A stretch of 64,000 nucleotides of DNA from Semisulcospira habei (Eukaryota > Mollusca > Gastropoda > Semisulcospiridae): the NCBI GenBank assembly GCA_036245525.1, contig BTPG01000006.1:91902450-91966449 (forward strand), given 5' to 3'. This document shows positions 10,798 to 23,208 of the stretch, one piece after another. The translations under genes and the position numbers were made by a program. Below the pieces are notes generated by a model. The model was not told the origin of the DNA and did no database searches. It saw nothing but the letters and a program-made list of their open reading frames with translations. Each line of letters starts with the position of its first letter. Position 1 is the stretch's first letter.

Positions 10798-11254
10798 CAA
10801 CGTACCTGGTAGTTTCTTCTTCATGAAAATTCGAAAGGGGAGGGAGCGCGGGGTTGAGGGGGATAAGGGGAGGTGGGGGGGGGGGGGAGATACCATAATT
10901 ATCACGAAAAGGGAGAGGATGTCCCAGTGCGCAAAAAGGCCACCGGGCCGCCGATGTCCTTGGCGCACAGGGACGTGCTTTAAAATCTGAAGAAGGACGT
11001 TCAAATACTGTACATTTTAAAGTATATGTACATTGTATGTTCAGTTGGGGCTGGCCCGAAAGAGGGAAAGGGGGGGGGGGGGTGTTACCGAGTTGTTCTC
11101 TTTATCTCGGCAATGAAGGGGGTTAAATGAAGATTTTGTCAGCCATGCTGTGTTATTGTCCACAATGCAAGAACGCGGAAGATGCACGTGCAGTTCACAT
11201 CGGCTTGTGCAGCTGGCCGCCGCTACCGGATACTGGACTGAAGGGCAAACCCAT
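10798..11254. other. No gene; G-rich spacer
   Basis: Two G runs (near 10873-10888 and 11069-11082) produce spurious open frames. No coding motif is seen. Confidence 0.5.
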
Positions 11255-11459
11255 TTAACCCCATGGCCGCATTTCCCAAAGATTGAAGGTGTCACCTAAC
11301 GACTATGTACCAAGTTCAGGAGATGAATCGACCATGATAACACAAGGGTTGTGCCAGATTAGCTTGACGCCATCAGGCGCCAAGCTAATCTGTCACTGCC
11401 CTTGAATTATCTTGGTCAATCCACCTCCTGCTCTAATGTGCCGGGGCTAAATAGGTTAA
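11255..11459. mobile_element. Family A foldback element
   Basis: TTAACCCCATGGCCGC at the left, CTAAATAGGTTAA at the right. The inner hairpin is around GACGCCATCAGGCGCC. The segment after the left TTAA (GTGTCACCTAACGACTATGT) matches the copy at 1443. Confidence 0.85.
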
Positions 11460-11499
11460 CTCAAACTCCCAGAACTAGATGGCCTTCATTTCTATAGAA

Positions 11500-11562
11500 T
11501 TTTACTTAGTTATTGGGGTTTAACGCCGAGTAGGTGACTAAGGCCATCTCACGTCGATATTC
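11500..11562 (-). mobile_element. Retroelement 3' tail fragment
   Basis: Minus strand reads GATGGCCTTAGTCACCTACT then CGGCGTTAAACCCCAATAACTAAG, the same tail family as 7234-7296. Confidence 0.65.
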
Positions 11563-11910
11563 TACAGAACGGAAGTCATTTAGTGTTGAGAGTATGCCGG
11601 CAGGTTGAGTTTGGCCACAGATTACCGGAACCTGTGATGAGCAAGCAAGGTGCAGCGGTCATTAGCGCACGTAGCCGTCCCCGTGTTTTCACGCTCAGTA
11701 TCCATCACACCTGCTACACCACCGCAACATCGACACTATCGCCGACATCCCAGGACAAAAACTCCACGCAAACACCCTGCAATTTCTTCTCCCTCTGCAT
11801 TGTGCCTGCCGACAAACTTCAACAGTTTGAAGATATTTTTTTTGTCGGGATACAATACACATGCTGTCTGTTTTTCAACCCACCGGCTTTTAATGGGCCT
11901 TCTACGTTTC

Positions 11911-12144
11911 TTAACCCTTAACTGCCGGGGCAAGGCGAATGCTACTCATCTGCAAGAGACATAAATCCTCATGAGCCCCCGCTGTCGCGGGGGCTCATGA
12001 GGATTTATGCCTCTTGTTAGTCCTATGTGTTTTTTTGTAACTGTTTTGGTCCCATTTCATTTGTGTTCTTCACGCAAATGTCTGTCAATGTGCAGTGCGG
12101 GTTTCAGACGAGAAATCCGCGTCCGGTGGCAGTCAAGGGCTTAA
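11911..12144. mobile_element. Family B foldback element, both TTAA ends kept
   Basis: TTAACCCTTAACTGCCG at the left and CGGTGGCAGTCAAGGGCTTAA at the right. The central hairpin pairs AAATCCTCATGAGCCCCCGC with GCGGGGGCTCATGAGGATTT. At 234 bp this is a good reference copy. Confidence 0.85.
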
Positions 12145-13130
<986 letters not shown>

Positions 13131-13255
13131 ACATACATGGCGTATGTATTTATGTCATACTTTTAGCAAGAATAAGATCTTTGCAATCTATTTCATTTTC
13201 TCCACTTATTTTAATGCTGTGTCGTGTTTTCAAAACTCTTATCATAACGTCGTCG

Positions 13256-13485
13256 CGATACATCAGTCTTTCATTACACGATACATCAGTCTTTCATTAC
13301 ACGATACATCAGTCTTTCATTACACGATACATCAGTCTTTCATTACACGATACATCAGTCTTTCATTACACGATACATCAGTCTTTCATTACACGATACA
13401 TCAGTCTTTCATTACACGATACATCAGTCTTTCATTACACGATACATCAGTCTTTCATTACACGATACATCAGTCTTTCATTACA
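13256..13485 (+). repeat. 23-bp minisatellite, about 10 copies
   Basis: Unit GATACATCAGTCTTTCATTA plus CAC, almost without variation. Since 23 is not a multiple of three, all three forward frames cycle through the same 23-residue peptide. This explains the long repetitive open frames here. Confidence 0.95.
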
Positions 13486-13945
13486 AGTCTTGCACTGAAT
13501 TCGTCAGTGCTCAAACCTCTTATTTTTGTGAATGGCATTTTATTCACGGTGAAACCGTGACTTCACTAGCAACCCTCACCCCCCCCCCTTCCCCCTCCCC
13601 GCAGTAGCTCCCTTCCCTCCTTTCACCCACTTCTCGTCCCCTGTCATTTCTATGTCGATAAGTAGATGCGGACATTTTCGGCATTGTTTTCACGTGAACA
13701 AGGCGGCGTGAAAAGGGGAAGCTGGGGCGATTGGAGGGCCAAGTTTAGCAGCTTGAATCGACATGTTTGGAGATCCAGTAGGGGAGAAACACCTATATTC
13801 AGACGGTTTACTCGGACTGGCCATATTTTTTTCCATGTTCTTCTTAAACAGAACAAAAGTTGTCAGACGCTGTCATGTGATACGGAGAAACTGAAAAGGG
13901 AACGCGTACAGGTACTGCTTTTTTACGCACATTTGTTTTTCAAAA

Positions 13946-14025
13946 TTAACCCATTCCAGACGTAAGGCATACAGATACGCGGCTGTAGCCGCCTATCCGT
14001 ATGACTTACGTCTGGAATAAGTTAA
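13946..14025. mobile_element. Family C short foldback element, 80 bp
   Basis: TTAACCCATTCCAGACGTAA pairs with TTACGTCTGGAATAAGTTAA. The centre CGCGGCTGTAGCCGC resembles the 42830 copy, though the arms have diverged. Confidence 0.8.
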
Positions 14026-14595
14026 TCCATTACCTCCACCGAGGTCTCGGGTGGGGCGGGGGTGGGGGGGTGGAGGGGGTGGGGGGGGGGGTGGACAACC
14101 AAACAAAGAAACAATTACACGAAAAAGAAAACAAACAATTTAAGAACTCTTCACGACATCTACAGCTAATCCTAACTGTATCCCACAGACTACATAACTA
14201 TTTTTTCCCTTCGCGATGTATATCTCGCCAAACGTTACTGTGATAGATGGATCGACAGGGAAACACACCCAGCCACACTGCGCACTGGCTAACACACAAC
14301 AAAACGAACAAACAGGCACACAGACAATCAAACAAAAACAACATCCGACGCAAACACACAAACGAGAGCAAAACATTGGAAGCTGCATGTAAACCGACCA
14401 AGGCAAAGGAGCCTGGTAAGCATTCGGATACCGAAATAAGTTTACTTTTTGTCTTTTCTAACAAGAGTGAACCACGTGCGTTTTCGTTAAAGAATGCATT
14501 GTGATCATTCTCTTGAACACCATAATAAGCCGTTTAGTGCCAGCTGACTCAGAGGGTGTTTCTTCAATCTTCGTTACTTCAAGACCAAAAACCCC

Positions 14596-15016
14596 ATGTC
14601 GCGGGTACAGTGGTTAAGTCGCCTGCCACCAATGCCAAAGGTGCGAGGTTCGATACCGGGTTCTGGCGTTGGACTTTTCTCCTCTGGTAAGTGTCACCGT
14701 TAATTCGGGCGGACCGTCGGGGGTTCTTTCTCCGGGTACTCCGATTCTTCCACCCCCCCCCCCCACCCCCCACACTTTGGTACCGGTCTCAGGCCACTTT
14801 ACAAATTTCAAATACAAGCGATCAAAAATCTCTGTAACTTCAGTAGCTGACTGGCCCTTCGTTTGTCTTGTACTGTGTTTGTCTTAAATGGCGTAAATCC
14901 GCCGTGTCTGTTTCGTGAGTGTGTGTGTTGGGTTTCAGGCGCGGCGCTTTGAGTCGATTTCCCCAAAATTGAGAAAAAGCGCCTATATAATAACGGTATT
15001 ATTATTAATATTATTC
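14596..15016 (+). mobile_element. tRNA-derived SINE with ATT-repeat tail
   Basis: GTCGCGGGTACAGTGGTTAA (box A region) and GCGAGGTTCGATACCGG (box B) form a tRNA-like head. A body follows and ends AAAAGCGCCTATATAATAAC then GGTATTATTATTAATATTAT. The last 50 bp resemble the 3' end of the LINE fragment at 22075-22350, suggesting that a LINE of that type mobilised it. Confidence 0.8.
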
Positions 15017-15027
15017 ACAGTGATTTC

Positions 15028-15095
15028 AGCAAGAGGTATAGATCCTCATGAGCCCCCGCAACTGCGGCGGCTCATGAGAATCTATACCTCTTGCA
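15028..15095. mobile_element. Family B hairpin core
   Basis: AGCAAGAGGTATAGATCCTC ... pairs with ...AATCTATACCTCTTGC around GCAACTGCGG. It sits directly after the SINE tail. A half arm recurs at 15284-15308. Confidence 0.75.
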
Positions 15096-15135
15096 GTTGG
15101 GTGGTATTCAGATTTTCTCGACACTGAACGGGATA

Positions 15136-15640
15136 AGCTACGTTTCCACAAGCACGAATCCGATACTTATATGATCCGAACCCGATACGACAATGCAATT
15201 TTTATCATTCGTGGCGCGCGTGTTTCCATATAAAACGCCTGATTTCCGAATAACGCTTTGGTGGAAATATACTAAATATGACACTCATGAGGATCTATGT
15301 CTCTTGGAGACGTTTTGAGTGTTGTCTATGCTTATGATACAAGCTAGTTATCAGCCGTGATTTCTCTCTCGTTCGTTTTTGGGAGTCGTTCGTTGCAAAC
15401 GAAACCCCACATTTGCGTGTGGTAACTCGTCACTGGTAAACCTACGCTTCCATAAACACGAATTCGATCCGAATTCGAAGCGGGTCTGAAACAGAAATGT
15501 TCGTGCAAGTCTTTTTCATGTTTGTGTGTTTCCATAGGCCAGATGCGGAACCGAATTCGCTAACGAAAATTGCATTTCTGTGTCGGGGTTCCGATCGTAT
15601 TAGTCGTCAGTATTGGATTCGTGCTTATGGAGCCGTAGCT
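15136..15640. mobile_element. Terminal-inverted-repeat element, about 505 bp
   Basis: AGCTACGTTTCCACAAGCAC at the left is matched by the complement of GTGCTTATGGAGCCGTAGCT at the right. The similarity extends inward about 60 bp with gaps. A third copy of the end word (CCTACGCTTCCATAAACACG) lies inside at about 15440, so the element may itself be compound. No coding region. Confidence 0.65.
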
Positions 15641-16330
15641 TGAAGGCCCACTACCGCCGTAAATATCACTTCTGTAACAGTGTTACGAAACGCTGCACAC
15701 AGGTCTAGCTTTGGTTCATTTAAATACAGGAGAATCTAGTTCAGCACACGTCGTCTTTATCTCAAAAGGCGGCCTAACAATGACTCCACTCCGTTCTAGA
15801 CATGCAACGCTATCAGTGTGAGAAACAGCTAAAAAAAATAGATTGACACGCTAACGGCTGCGCAGAATAAATAAGTACGATTACGCGTGTGCTTGTGCTG
15901 CGTGTCCAAACTGCTGTTAAAGTTCATTAAGTGTGTCGACAAGGCATAACAAACATAAATGGCGCTGAAAGTTGATGTGTCTTCAGATTTATGCGCAATG
16001 GGGATACTTTAAACACTCACACGCACGCACACTCGCTCCAGCTGCAAATGGATACTGTAATCCATGCACACACACACAAAAAATCATGCTACGTAAATGC
16101 AGGACGGGGAGGGGCGGGGGTTGGTGGTGCAACAAGTTAGGGGCAGGTGATTAGTGGTATGAAGGGAGGAAACTTGTCAGCTACTTCAGACTGGTCAGAG
16201 AACTGATGATGTAGGAAGCAGGAAATACTGTGCATGCTAAATCCGTACAGCAATCACTTCAGTCTCTCATCCGCAGACTAGAATCCTCTGTGTCTACCCC
16301 TTGTCCTTGAAGAAAGGCGCAAGGGCTCTG

Positions 16331-16651
<321 letters not shown>

Positions 16652-16767
16652 GTGTTGGTTAACTTTCTGTTTCTCAAGTTCAATTTCTTTGTATACATGA
16701 TGTGTTTGTTTTTTATTTCATATTTTGTTATGTACACAGGACAGCATGTAAGACAGGCCTCGTACAG

Positions 16768-16846
16768 CCTAACCCTTTGCATGTCGGTAGCGGTTTTAGT
16801 CGCGATGCCGGATTCCTACTAGAACCGATACCGACACGCAACAACA
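16768..16846. mobile_element. Family D short foldback element
   Basis: GCATGTCGGTAGCGGTTTTA pairs with GAACCGATACCGACACGCAA around GGATTCCTACTAG. The terminal TTAA is eroded (CTAACCCTTT). Confidence 0.65.
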
Positions 16847-17029
16847 GCTTTCATCCTGACTGAATGAAAGAGTAATCGTCGTCATCATCACCATTATCAT
16901 CATCATCATCATCAACATTCTCTCTCACCACTAAAGGGGCCGATCCTTGAAGTCAAGGCGCACAGACCCTGTGATTCAATTAAACATTTTAAAAATACAA
17001 CCCGAAATACAACCATTTCAGTTGGGGCC

Positions 17030-17260
17030 TAATAACGGACACTTCTCTTCCGTTAGCCACTCAAAGCGACGACCTACTCCAGCCAGTAAAGGGTTAATTT
17101 GCAATATCACATTTATACATGTTCTTAGTGTGTCTTACAATAATGCTGGCCTTTACAAATGGCCTAACGTAAATAATAAAGTTTGAATATCCCAAAATGG
17201 CTGACTGACTTTTCTGCGCTCTTTCTCCTTTGTACGCAGAAGAGTTCTTCCATGCATATG
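17030..17260 (+). repeat. Dispersed repeat H, partial copy
   Basis: CACTCAAAGCGACGACCTAC and GTGTCTTACAATAATGCTGG match 32035-32125 (GTTCAAAGCGACCTACTC ... TGTCTTACAATAATGATAG). CTCCTTTGTACGCAGAAGAG matches its 3' part. Confidence 0.55.
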
Positions 17261-17685
17261 TATGTGTTTGTTATGCCGCCTTGTAGACACACCTAATGAA
17301 CTGCGGCAGTTTGGACACACAGCAAACGCACACGCGTAATCATGCTTCTTTCGGCACAGCCGTTAGATGTGAGTCTATCTTTTTTATTAGCTGGACATTG
17401 CTGGTGAGCGGAGACGGAGTTGAGTCATTGTCAAATTACTTGATATTGAAACTACGTCAGTTGGAACTGGATTCTCCTGTGTCTAAATGAACGGACGCTA
17501 GACCCGTGCACAGCATTCCGTTATCAACTCTTGCAGAAGTGTTTCTTTAAAACGTTATGGCAGAATGGGGTTTCAATTGTGTTGTAATTGTCCTTTCTAA
17601 GCGCGTTTCTTTCTCTGCTAGGCATTTCTTCTCGAAGATATTATACGCCGTCACCTGAAACCCTTCAAGTCCTGATCGTTTTGGC

Positions 17686-17770
17686 CATGATAGTCAAGTT
17701 CAATGGTGGTGCCAGCATGGGCGCCAAGCTGTCCTGGCACCGTCTTTGAACTATCATGGTCAATCTATCT
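17686..17770. mobile_element. Family A hairpin core
   Basis: CATGATAGTCAAGTTCAATG then GTGGTGCCAG pairs with CTGGCACCGTCTTTGAACTA then TCATG around GGGCGCCAAGC. The outer ends are not recognisable. Confidence 0.65.
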
Positions 17771-17842
17771 CTATAACTGCAGTGTCGCCTGCACAGGACA
17801 ACTTACAAATCTGAAAGAAAAAAATCAATATCATTATAGCAT

Positions 17843-18006
17843 GGAAGTGGAGTGACCGTATACTATCATTTCTAGACAGCCCGAGTGACTTCCATTATCA
17901 AAATGTTTGAATCATTGTCACCGAGAGCTTGACTATACATCAATCAGTTTGATAATAGGAGTCGCGAGGTCTGTCGAGAAATGACAGTATACGAACGCTC
18001 CACTTT
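17843..18006. repeat. Imperfect inverted repeat, about 55-bp arms
   Basis: GTGGAGTGACCGTATACTAT then CATTTCTAGACAG pairs with CTGTCGAGAAATGACAGTAT then ACGAACGCTCCAC. TTATCAAA/TTTGATAA close the inner part. Probably a MITE remnant. Confidence 0.7.
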
Positions 18007-18684
18007 TGATGTTTTATAGAACCTTTTTTATACACAGCATGAATTCAGTCACCAAAAATCAGTCAAACAAGCGGACGACAGTATAGCTCTTAGCCTGTTC
18101 GTCGCTGCGCAGCTCACCGCTGATTTTGTTGAGTTTCGCTGCTTTGTAGAGCAAACAGTTTAAACTTGGGATAACTACAGTAGTGACGATGAATCGTAAA
18201 GGTTTGTCTGTTTCACTTTCAGGTGTTTTTATCGCTTTCGTGAGGAGTGCGGTGTGAATGGTTCTAGTGTAGAGTAAGTTGTTTGCACTCCCAAGCTTGC
18301 CAAGAGGTGTACTATGCGGTTCTCGGCGCCGAAAGCACCGCGCGGTAAGACTAGGACATATGTTCTGCGGTATCTGGCTACATAGAAGTAGTTTTGAAAG
18401 GTTTAATTAATGGTTTACTTTTCTTTTTTCTTTTGTTTCCCTTTTTTTTTTTTTTTTTTTTTTGTGGTGGTGGGGGGGGGGGGGGGGGGAATGTCTCGAC
18501 TTTACTTGAAGATTAAACAAGGCAGGCTGGCGGGAAGGACTGAGTTGTGTGTTTTAGCCTAGCTGTGACAGACTCAATGCACCCTTTTTGCTTCAAGTTT
18601 GTGCCTCCCTAGCACACGACTTTTATTTTTATTAAATTTAAAAAAATGTTCTGTTCCCACGCTTGTTCTAGTGCTTCTCGAAAG
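18007..18684. other. No gene; T and G runs at about 18439-18490
   Basis: Unique-looking sequence without a coding frame of note, ending in a T run followed by a G run. Confidence 0.45.
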
Positions 18685-19458
18685 TTAACCCCTTCACTGC
18701 CGGAGTACAACGAGCAAAACACAAAAAACAAGAGACATTGATCCACAAGTACCCCAAAGATGCCTCTGTCTCGCGGAGACTACCACTGGCGGAGAACCTT
18801 CAACCTGACACAACAGGCCACCCAACGCTAGAACTTGTTGGAGGATTATGAATGGTAATTCACAAGAAAAACATGATAGTCTGTCAACTATCTCCTGTGG
18901 GAATTTTTTTAACACTTCAAGTCGTTGAATCAGTGCCGAAAAATCAAAAAGGAGGAGGGGGAAGGACGGGGAGAGGGGGATGATTAGGCGCGCCAAATGT
19001 GTGTGAGAACCTCTTGCATATTTTCACAACCTTTGGTAATATCGACAAGCGGGGAAAGGGGTGGGGAGGGGTCCACACTCTAGTAAAAGGCACTTGATGT
19101 AGCACTTTAAAGAATTTTTGGCTGTGTGTGTGTGGGGGGGGGGTGGTCTCCCCCCCCCCCTTCCCTGGAACCCTTCCGCCCCAGATCCCCCTCCCTGACT
19201 ACGCTTCCTGACGGCGTGATTCACAGACCGCGAGCCTCAAGAAAGTGGGCTTATCCAGCAGAGTCATCGAAGGTTTTAAATCTGCTATGACTGAAAACTA
19301 TACTCAGTGACGAGCAAAAGAAATGTGACATTTTTGGAATAAAAAATGTCGCATTATTTTAGTCTCGTCATAGGCGTTTCCGATGATTCCAAACTGTGAA
19401 ATGTCTCATTTCTTTTGTTCGTCAGTATATTTCTAGACACTGGCAGTGGAGGGGTTAA
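18685..19458. mobile_element. Long family B-ended element, possibly nested
   Basis: The left end TTAACCCCTTCACTGCCGG and right end CACTGGCAGTGGAGGGGTTAA are family B termini in opposing orientation, 774 bp apart. The inside carries a family G palindrome (19308-19432) and G/C-rich tracts. This could be a B element enlarged by insertions or a longer ancestral form. Independent left and right fragments cannot be excluded. Confidence 0.5.
19308..19432. mobile_element. Family G foldback element
   Basis: GTGACGAGCAAAAGAAATGT at the left pairs with CATTTCTTTTGTTCGTCAGT at the right. TA follows the right end. The inner portion is partly rearranged (ATTTTAGTCTCGTCATAGGC). Confidence 0.65.
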
Positions 19459-19867
19459 GTAGGAGGGATGGGCGGGAGAGATATATCGGGTCACGTGACG
19501 ACACGATCAACCAAAGTTTGACTCTCTGCCTTTCTCGCGCAGTCCTCCTCTCAAGCTCCAGCTGCGAGACCTGAGAATAGATGCTCATGAACGCGTGCAG
19601 CCAGGGGCTCTTTGAGAAAGTACCGCAGCATGTCCTGGTACAGATCGGCCACATTTACATCCTAATATGAACGTGGACGTCGTCTGGGTTTAAAGTGGCT
19701 GGCTGTGTGAGTCTCTTGTTTCTCCAAACTTGTCCTCCATTCTCCATCTGAAGTGCCCCCCCCCCCCTCTCCTCACAGTGCCCCCCTCGCGCCCCCCCCC
19801 CCCCTCCACCTCTTCTCCATACCTGGTCAGGCTAGTGTGTAGACAGCGTCCGGGCACGTATTTGCTA

Positions 19868-20085
19868 CACGAGTGAGCTTAGTCATGCGCCAGCCACTAA
19901 GCAAGGTGATCCGCTCGGAGCACCTTGCTTAGTGGCTGGCGCAGGACTAAGCTCACTCATGCAACTGGCCCCAGGACAGAGCTGCATGAAACAGCGTAAA
20001 TTATGCGCAAGCCACTAAGGAAGGAACACCGGCACAGCGGTAGCGTAGCACCTGGTTTGGTGGTTTACGCACAGTTCACGCCCTT
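19868..20085. mobile_element. Family E foldback element plus a decayed neighbour
   Basis: 19868-19972 is a compact E palindrome (GCGCCAGCCACTAAGCAAGG / CCTTGCTTAGTGGCTGGCGC). 19980-20085 repeats the design with many changes (GCGCAAGCCACTAAGGAAGG / ACCTGGTTTGGTGGTTTACG). Confidence 0.75.
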
Positions 20086-20558
20086 GCGGCGTGCTACTCA
20101 GCTCGTCAACAGAACCGCAGAGACTGATCGGACTGGTCGTTGTGAAACATCGGGGATCCATCAGTTCTCTCCCTCACGCTGCATTCAGTCACAGTCCACC
20201 TCCCCTCTCCCCTCCCCTCTCCCCTCCCCCGTCCCTTTCCGCTCATCAGTTCCCCATTACGCGATCCGTGAGTGTACTTGTATATAAGCACCCCTCCTTT
20301 GCATAATAGCGGGAGGATTAGACAGTGCCATTTGAATCATACACTGTACTGTAATAACAACTCCCCAAGGCAACGGACAGTCACGACCAAGAACAAGGTA
20401 GGCTGGCATTTATGCCATATAGAAAGTAATAAAATGTCAAGTAGGGCAGTCTACTTATCATGAGACAAGGAAATGAAAACAAATAAATAACGTGAAAATC
20501 ATACTTCAAATTTCCTATTTAGAAATCATAGCGAAGATTTCAAGCACAGTATCTAGCC
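20086..20558. other. No gene seen
   Basis: Contains a CCCCTCTCCCCT tract (20200-20230). No coding features. Confidence 0.45.
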
Positions 20559-20771
20559 GTAACTCATTGTGCCCGAGGTGCGAAATAAACACATTTTGGA
20601 GTTATCCTCTGACGACTGCATTACAATTTAGGAGACAGATCGACCATGATAGTTCAAGGGTGGTGGCAGAATAGCTTGGCGCCTATAGGCGCCAAGCTAT
20701 TCTGCCACCACCCTTGAACTATCATGGTCGAGCCATATTTTGCTGTGTGTGTCTCGGGTAGAATGAGTTAA
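20559..20771. mobile_element. Family A foldback element, excellent hairpin
   Basis: GATCGACCATGATAGTTCAA then GGGTGGTGGCAG is fully complementary to the right arm ending CTATCATGGTCGAG. The centre is GGCGCCTATAGGCGCC. The right end AGAATGAGTTAA is intact and the left TTAA is changed to GTAA. Confidence 0.85.
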
Positions 20772-21112
20772 ATATGGTGTGTTAATAATTACGGTGTCAC
20801 TGTTAATTATTATAAACTTCGAATATTACCCGTTGACCCAAGTGTTCCGGTTGTTACATCCGAAGATAAGCGAAGCAATTTCCTTATATAAAGTGTTGTA
20901 AGAATCTTTGACAAAGTGTTGTATAAGACTTTTGTTATATTTGACTTTGACAGAAGGGAAGTCGACTGTATTTTGGAAAGGAAACTTCGGTTTTTTCCCT
21001 GTCTGAATATACCTTCGAAAACTTTACGCGCTTTCGAAAAAAAATCCAATTTTTTAAAATTTGTATTTGTAAATGTTGTTATATTTAAGTAAAAGAAACA
21101 TATTTGATATCA
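20772..21112. other. No gene seen
   Basis: AT-rich sequence immediately before the minisatellite. No coding frame with recognisable motifs. Confidence 0.45.
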
Positions 21113-21196
21113 TACTGACGCTCAAAATAAATGCGACATCACTTCAGAGTTTCCGATGACTCGAATGATGTTGCATTTCTTTTGCGCGTCAGTATA
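21113..21196. mobile_element. Family G foldback element at the head of the array
   Basis: TACTGACGCTCAAAATAAAT then GCGACATCA pairs with TGATGTTGCATTTCTTTTGC then GCGTCAGTA. TA lies at both ends, consistent with a Tc1/mariner-type MITE. Its right half is the same sequence as the unit repeated to the right. Confidence 0.75.
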
Positions 21197-22770
21197 TCAT
21201 CAGAAACAGTAATTTCAGAATGATTTCTCATTCCTTTGCGCGTCATTATATAATCAAATGTATTAATTTCAAAATGATACTGCATTTCTTTTGCTCGTCA
21301 ATATATCATCAAAAGTATTAATTTCAGAATTAAGTCGCATTTTGTGCTAGTCAGTAATCATCAAAATGATTAATTTTAGAATGACATGACGTTTCTTTTG
21401 TTCATTTCATTTCATTTCATTTCTTTTGTTCGTTAATATATTATCAAAAGTCTTAATTTCAGAATGATGTCGCGTATCTTTTGCTCGTCAGTAATCATCA
21501 AAATGATTAATTTTAGAATGACATGACGTTTCTTTTGTTCATTTCATTTCATTTCATTTCTTTTGTTCGTTAATATATTATCAAAAGTCTTAATTTCAGA
21601 ATGATGTCGCGTATCTTTTGCTCGTCAGTAATCATCAAAATGATTAATTTTAGAATGACATGGCATTTCTTTTGTTCATTTCATTTCATTTCTTTTGTTC
21701 GTCAATATATCATCAAAAGTCTTAATTTCAGAATGATGTCACATATCTTTTGCTCGTCAGTATGTCATCAAAAGTATTAGTTTCAGAATGATGTCGCATT
21801 ACTTTTGCTCGTCAGTATGTCATCAAAAGTATTAGTTTCAGAATGATGTCGCATTACTTTTGCTCGTCAATATATCATCAAACGTCTAAGTTTTAGAATG
21901 ACTTGACATTTCTTTTGCTCGTCAATACATCATCAAAAGTATTTATTTCAGCATGGTGTTGCATTTCTTTTGCTCGTCAATGCGGCATCATCAAACGTAT
22001 CCATTTCAGAATGATGTCGCATTACTTTTGCTCGTCAATATATTGTCAAAAGTCTTAATTTTAGAATGACGTGGTCCATCCACCTGGAACACTCTCCCAC
22101 TCTCTCTCCGTCAGAAACACTCTCTCTCCTCCTTCCAGTCCGCCCTCAAAACTCACCTCTTTCAACAGTTCTAGCACTATATCACCACACTCCCCACCCC
22201 AAGCTGACTGTCGTAATGTATTTGTGGAACGTGAGTCATTGTCTGAAGCGTGCGCATGCGTGCACGAGTTGTGAGTGCGCGCTTAGAGTTATAATTATTA
22301 TAAGATAAGCGCATTATAAATACCGTAATTATTATTATTATTATTATTACTTATTTTGCTCGTCAATAGATTGTCAAAAATATTAATTTAGAATGACGTG
22401 GCATTTTTTTTGCTCGTCAATACATCTTCGAACGCATTCATTTCAGAATGATGTCGCGGTTTTTGTTGCGCGTCAATATTCCAACAAACGTATTAATTTC
22501 AGAATGATGTCGCATTTCTTTTGCTCGTCAATATATCACCAAAAGTTATAAATTTAGAATGACCTGACATTTCTTTTCCTCGTCAGTACAGCATCAAAAG
22601 TATTCCTTTCAGAATGATGTCGTTTTTGTTGCGCGTCAATATACCATTCATGTCAATAAGATGTCTTCGTTTTGCTCGTCAATATTTCATGAAAAGGATT
22701 AACTTCAGAACGATGTCGCATTCCTTTTGCTCGTCAATATAACATCAAAAGTTTTAATTTCAGAAATAAA
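21190..22770 (+). repeat. 55-bp minisatellite ending at the gene's start codon
   Basis: The unit is about 55 bp, for example CATCAAAAGTATTAGTTTCA then GAATGATGTCGCATTACTTT then TGCTCGTCAGTATGT, with about 23 diverged copies. A 137-bp higher-order block with extra TTTCATTTCATT repeats about three times (21351, 21488, 21625). A LINE fragment interrupts it at 22075-22350. The last unit runs to AATTTCAGAAATAAA, immediately before ATG at 22771, so this array is the gene's immediate 5' flank. Each unit has a TTTCAG resembling a 3' splice site. Confidence 0.9.
22075..22350 (+). mobile_element. LINE 3' fragment inserted in the minisatellite
   Basis: The forward reading gives PSTWNTLPLSLRQKHSLSSF, then a short stretch ending KTHLFQQF and a stop. 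This is the usual C-terminal ending of L2/CR1-like LINE reverse transcriptase ORFs. About 170 bp of 3' UTR follow, then AAGCGCATTATAAATACCGT and an ATT repeat. It is 5'-truncated and inserted in the gene's upstream array. Confidence 0.8.
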
Positions 22771-22879
22771 ATGGGAGAGCAGGGAAATCACGTTGCCTGT
22801 TACGTCCTGATTCTGTGTGTCCTCGCTCCTCTCCCGACGCTAAACGCTGATGACGACTTCTCCTGGGGAAACATCATGC
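22771..22879 (+). CDS. Exon 1 of giant secreted vWA/mucin-like protein
   Basis: The start ATG has a strong Kozak setting (AAAATGG). Residues 1-26 form a signal peptide: short polar head, hydrophobic core CYVLILCVLAPLP, likely cleavage after TLNA before an acidic DDD. The mature N-terminus DDDFSWGN follows. The exon ends at 22879 before GTGAGT, giving a phase 1 intron. The split codon (C + GC) codes Arg with exon 2 and keeps the frame. I chose this start because it is the only ATG giving a secretory leader in frame with exon 2. The upstream AATTTCAG could instead be a 3' splice site for a non-coding leader exon. Confidence 0.8.
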
Positions 22880-22898
22880 GTGAGTTTCGACTTTGGAC

Positions 22899-23119
22899 TT
22901 GACCCCTTCACCGCCGAGCAAAATCAGCCACCACCCAACTGCAAGAGGCATAGATTCTCATGAGCCCCCCGCAGTTGCGGGGGGCTCATGAGGATCTATG
23001 CCTCTTGCTGAAACCAATGTGTGTTCATGTTTCTCTGACGCTTGAGAATCTATGACGTTGAGTATTGTAACAAGATCTCAAAAACACAGTGTGCGTTCAC
23101 TGACAGTAAAATGGGTTAA
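22899..23119. mobile_element. Family B foldback element in intron 1
   Basis: Begins about 20 bp after the exon 1 donor with TTGACCCCTTCACCGCCGAG and ends GACAGTAAAATGGGTTAA. The central hairpin pairs AGATTCTCATGAGCCCCCCG with its complement with almost no loop. Confidence 0.8.
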
Positions 23120-23208
23120 CCCTCTGGCTGTCGGTAGCGGTTTTTGTGGCGATGGTTCCTACAGGAATCGTCGAGACAAAAACGATTACCGACAACCAAT
23201 GGGTTAAC
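23116..23208. mobile_element. Family D short foldback element, 93 bp
   Basis: Starts at the same TTAA that ends the preceding B element. GGCTGTCGGTAGCGGTTTTT pairs with AAAACGATTACCGACAACCA, and the element ends ATGGGTTAA. Confidence 0.85.

Noticed and set aside
11583..11921. 112-residue open frame with Ser/Thr content
   Set aside because: No recognised motif, no promoter or splice support, overlaps a second equally long frame, and lies between foldback elements.
14600..14670. Functional tRNA gene
   Set aside because: Same reasoning: box words continue into a SINE body and an ATT-repeat tail.
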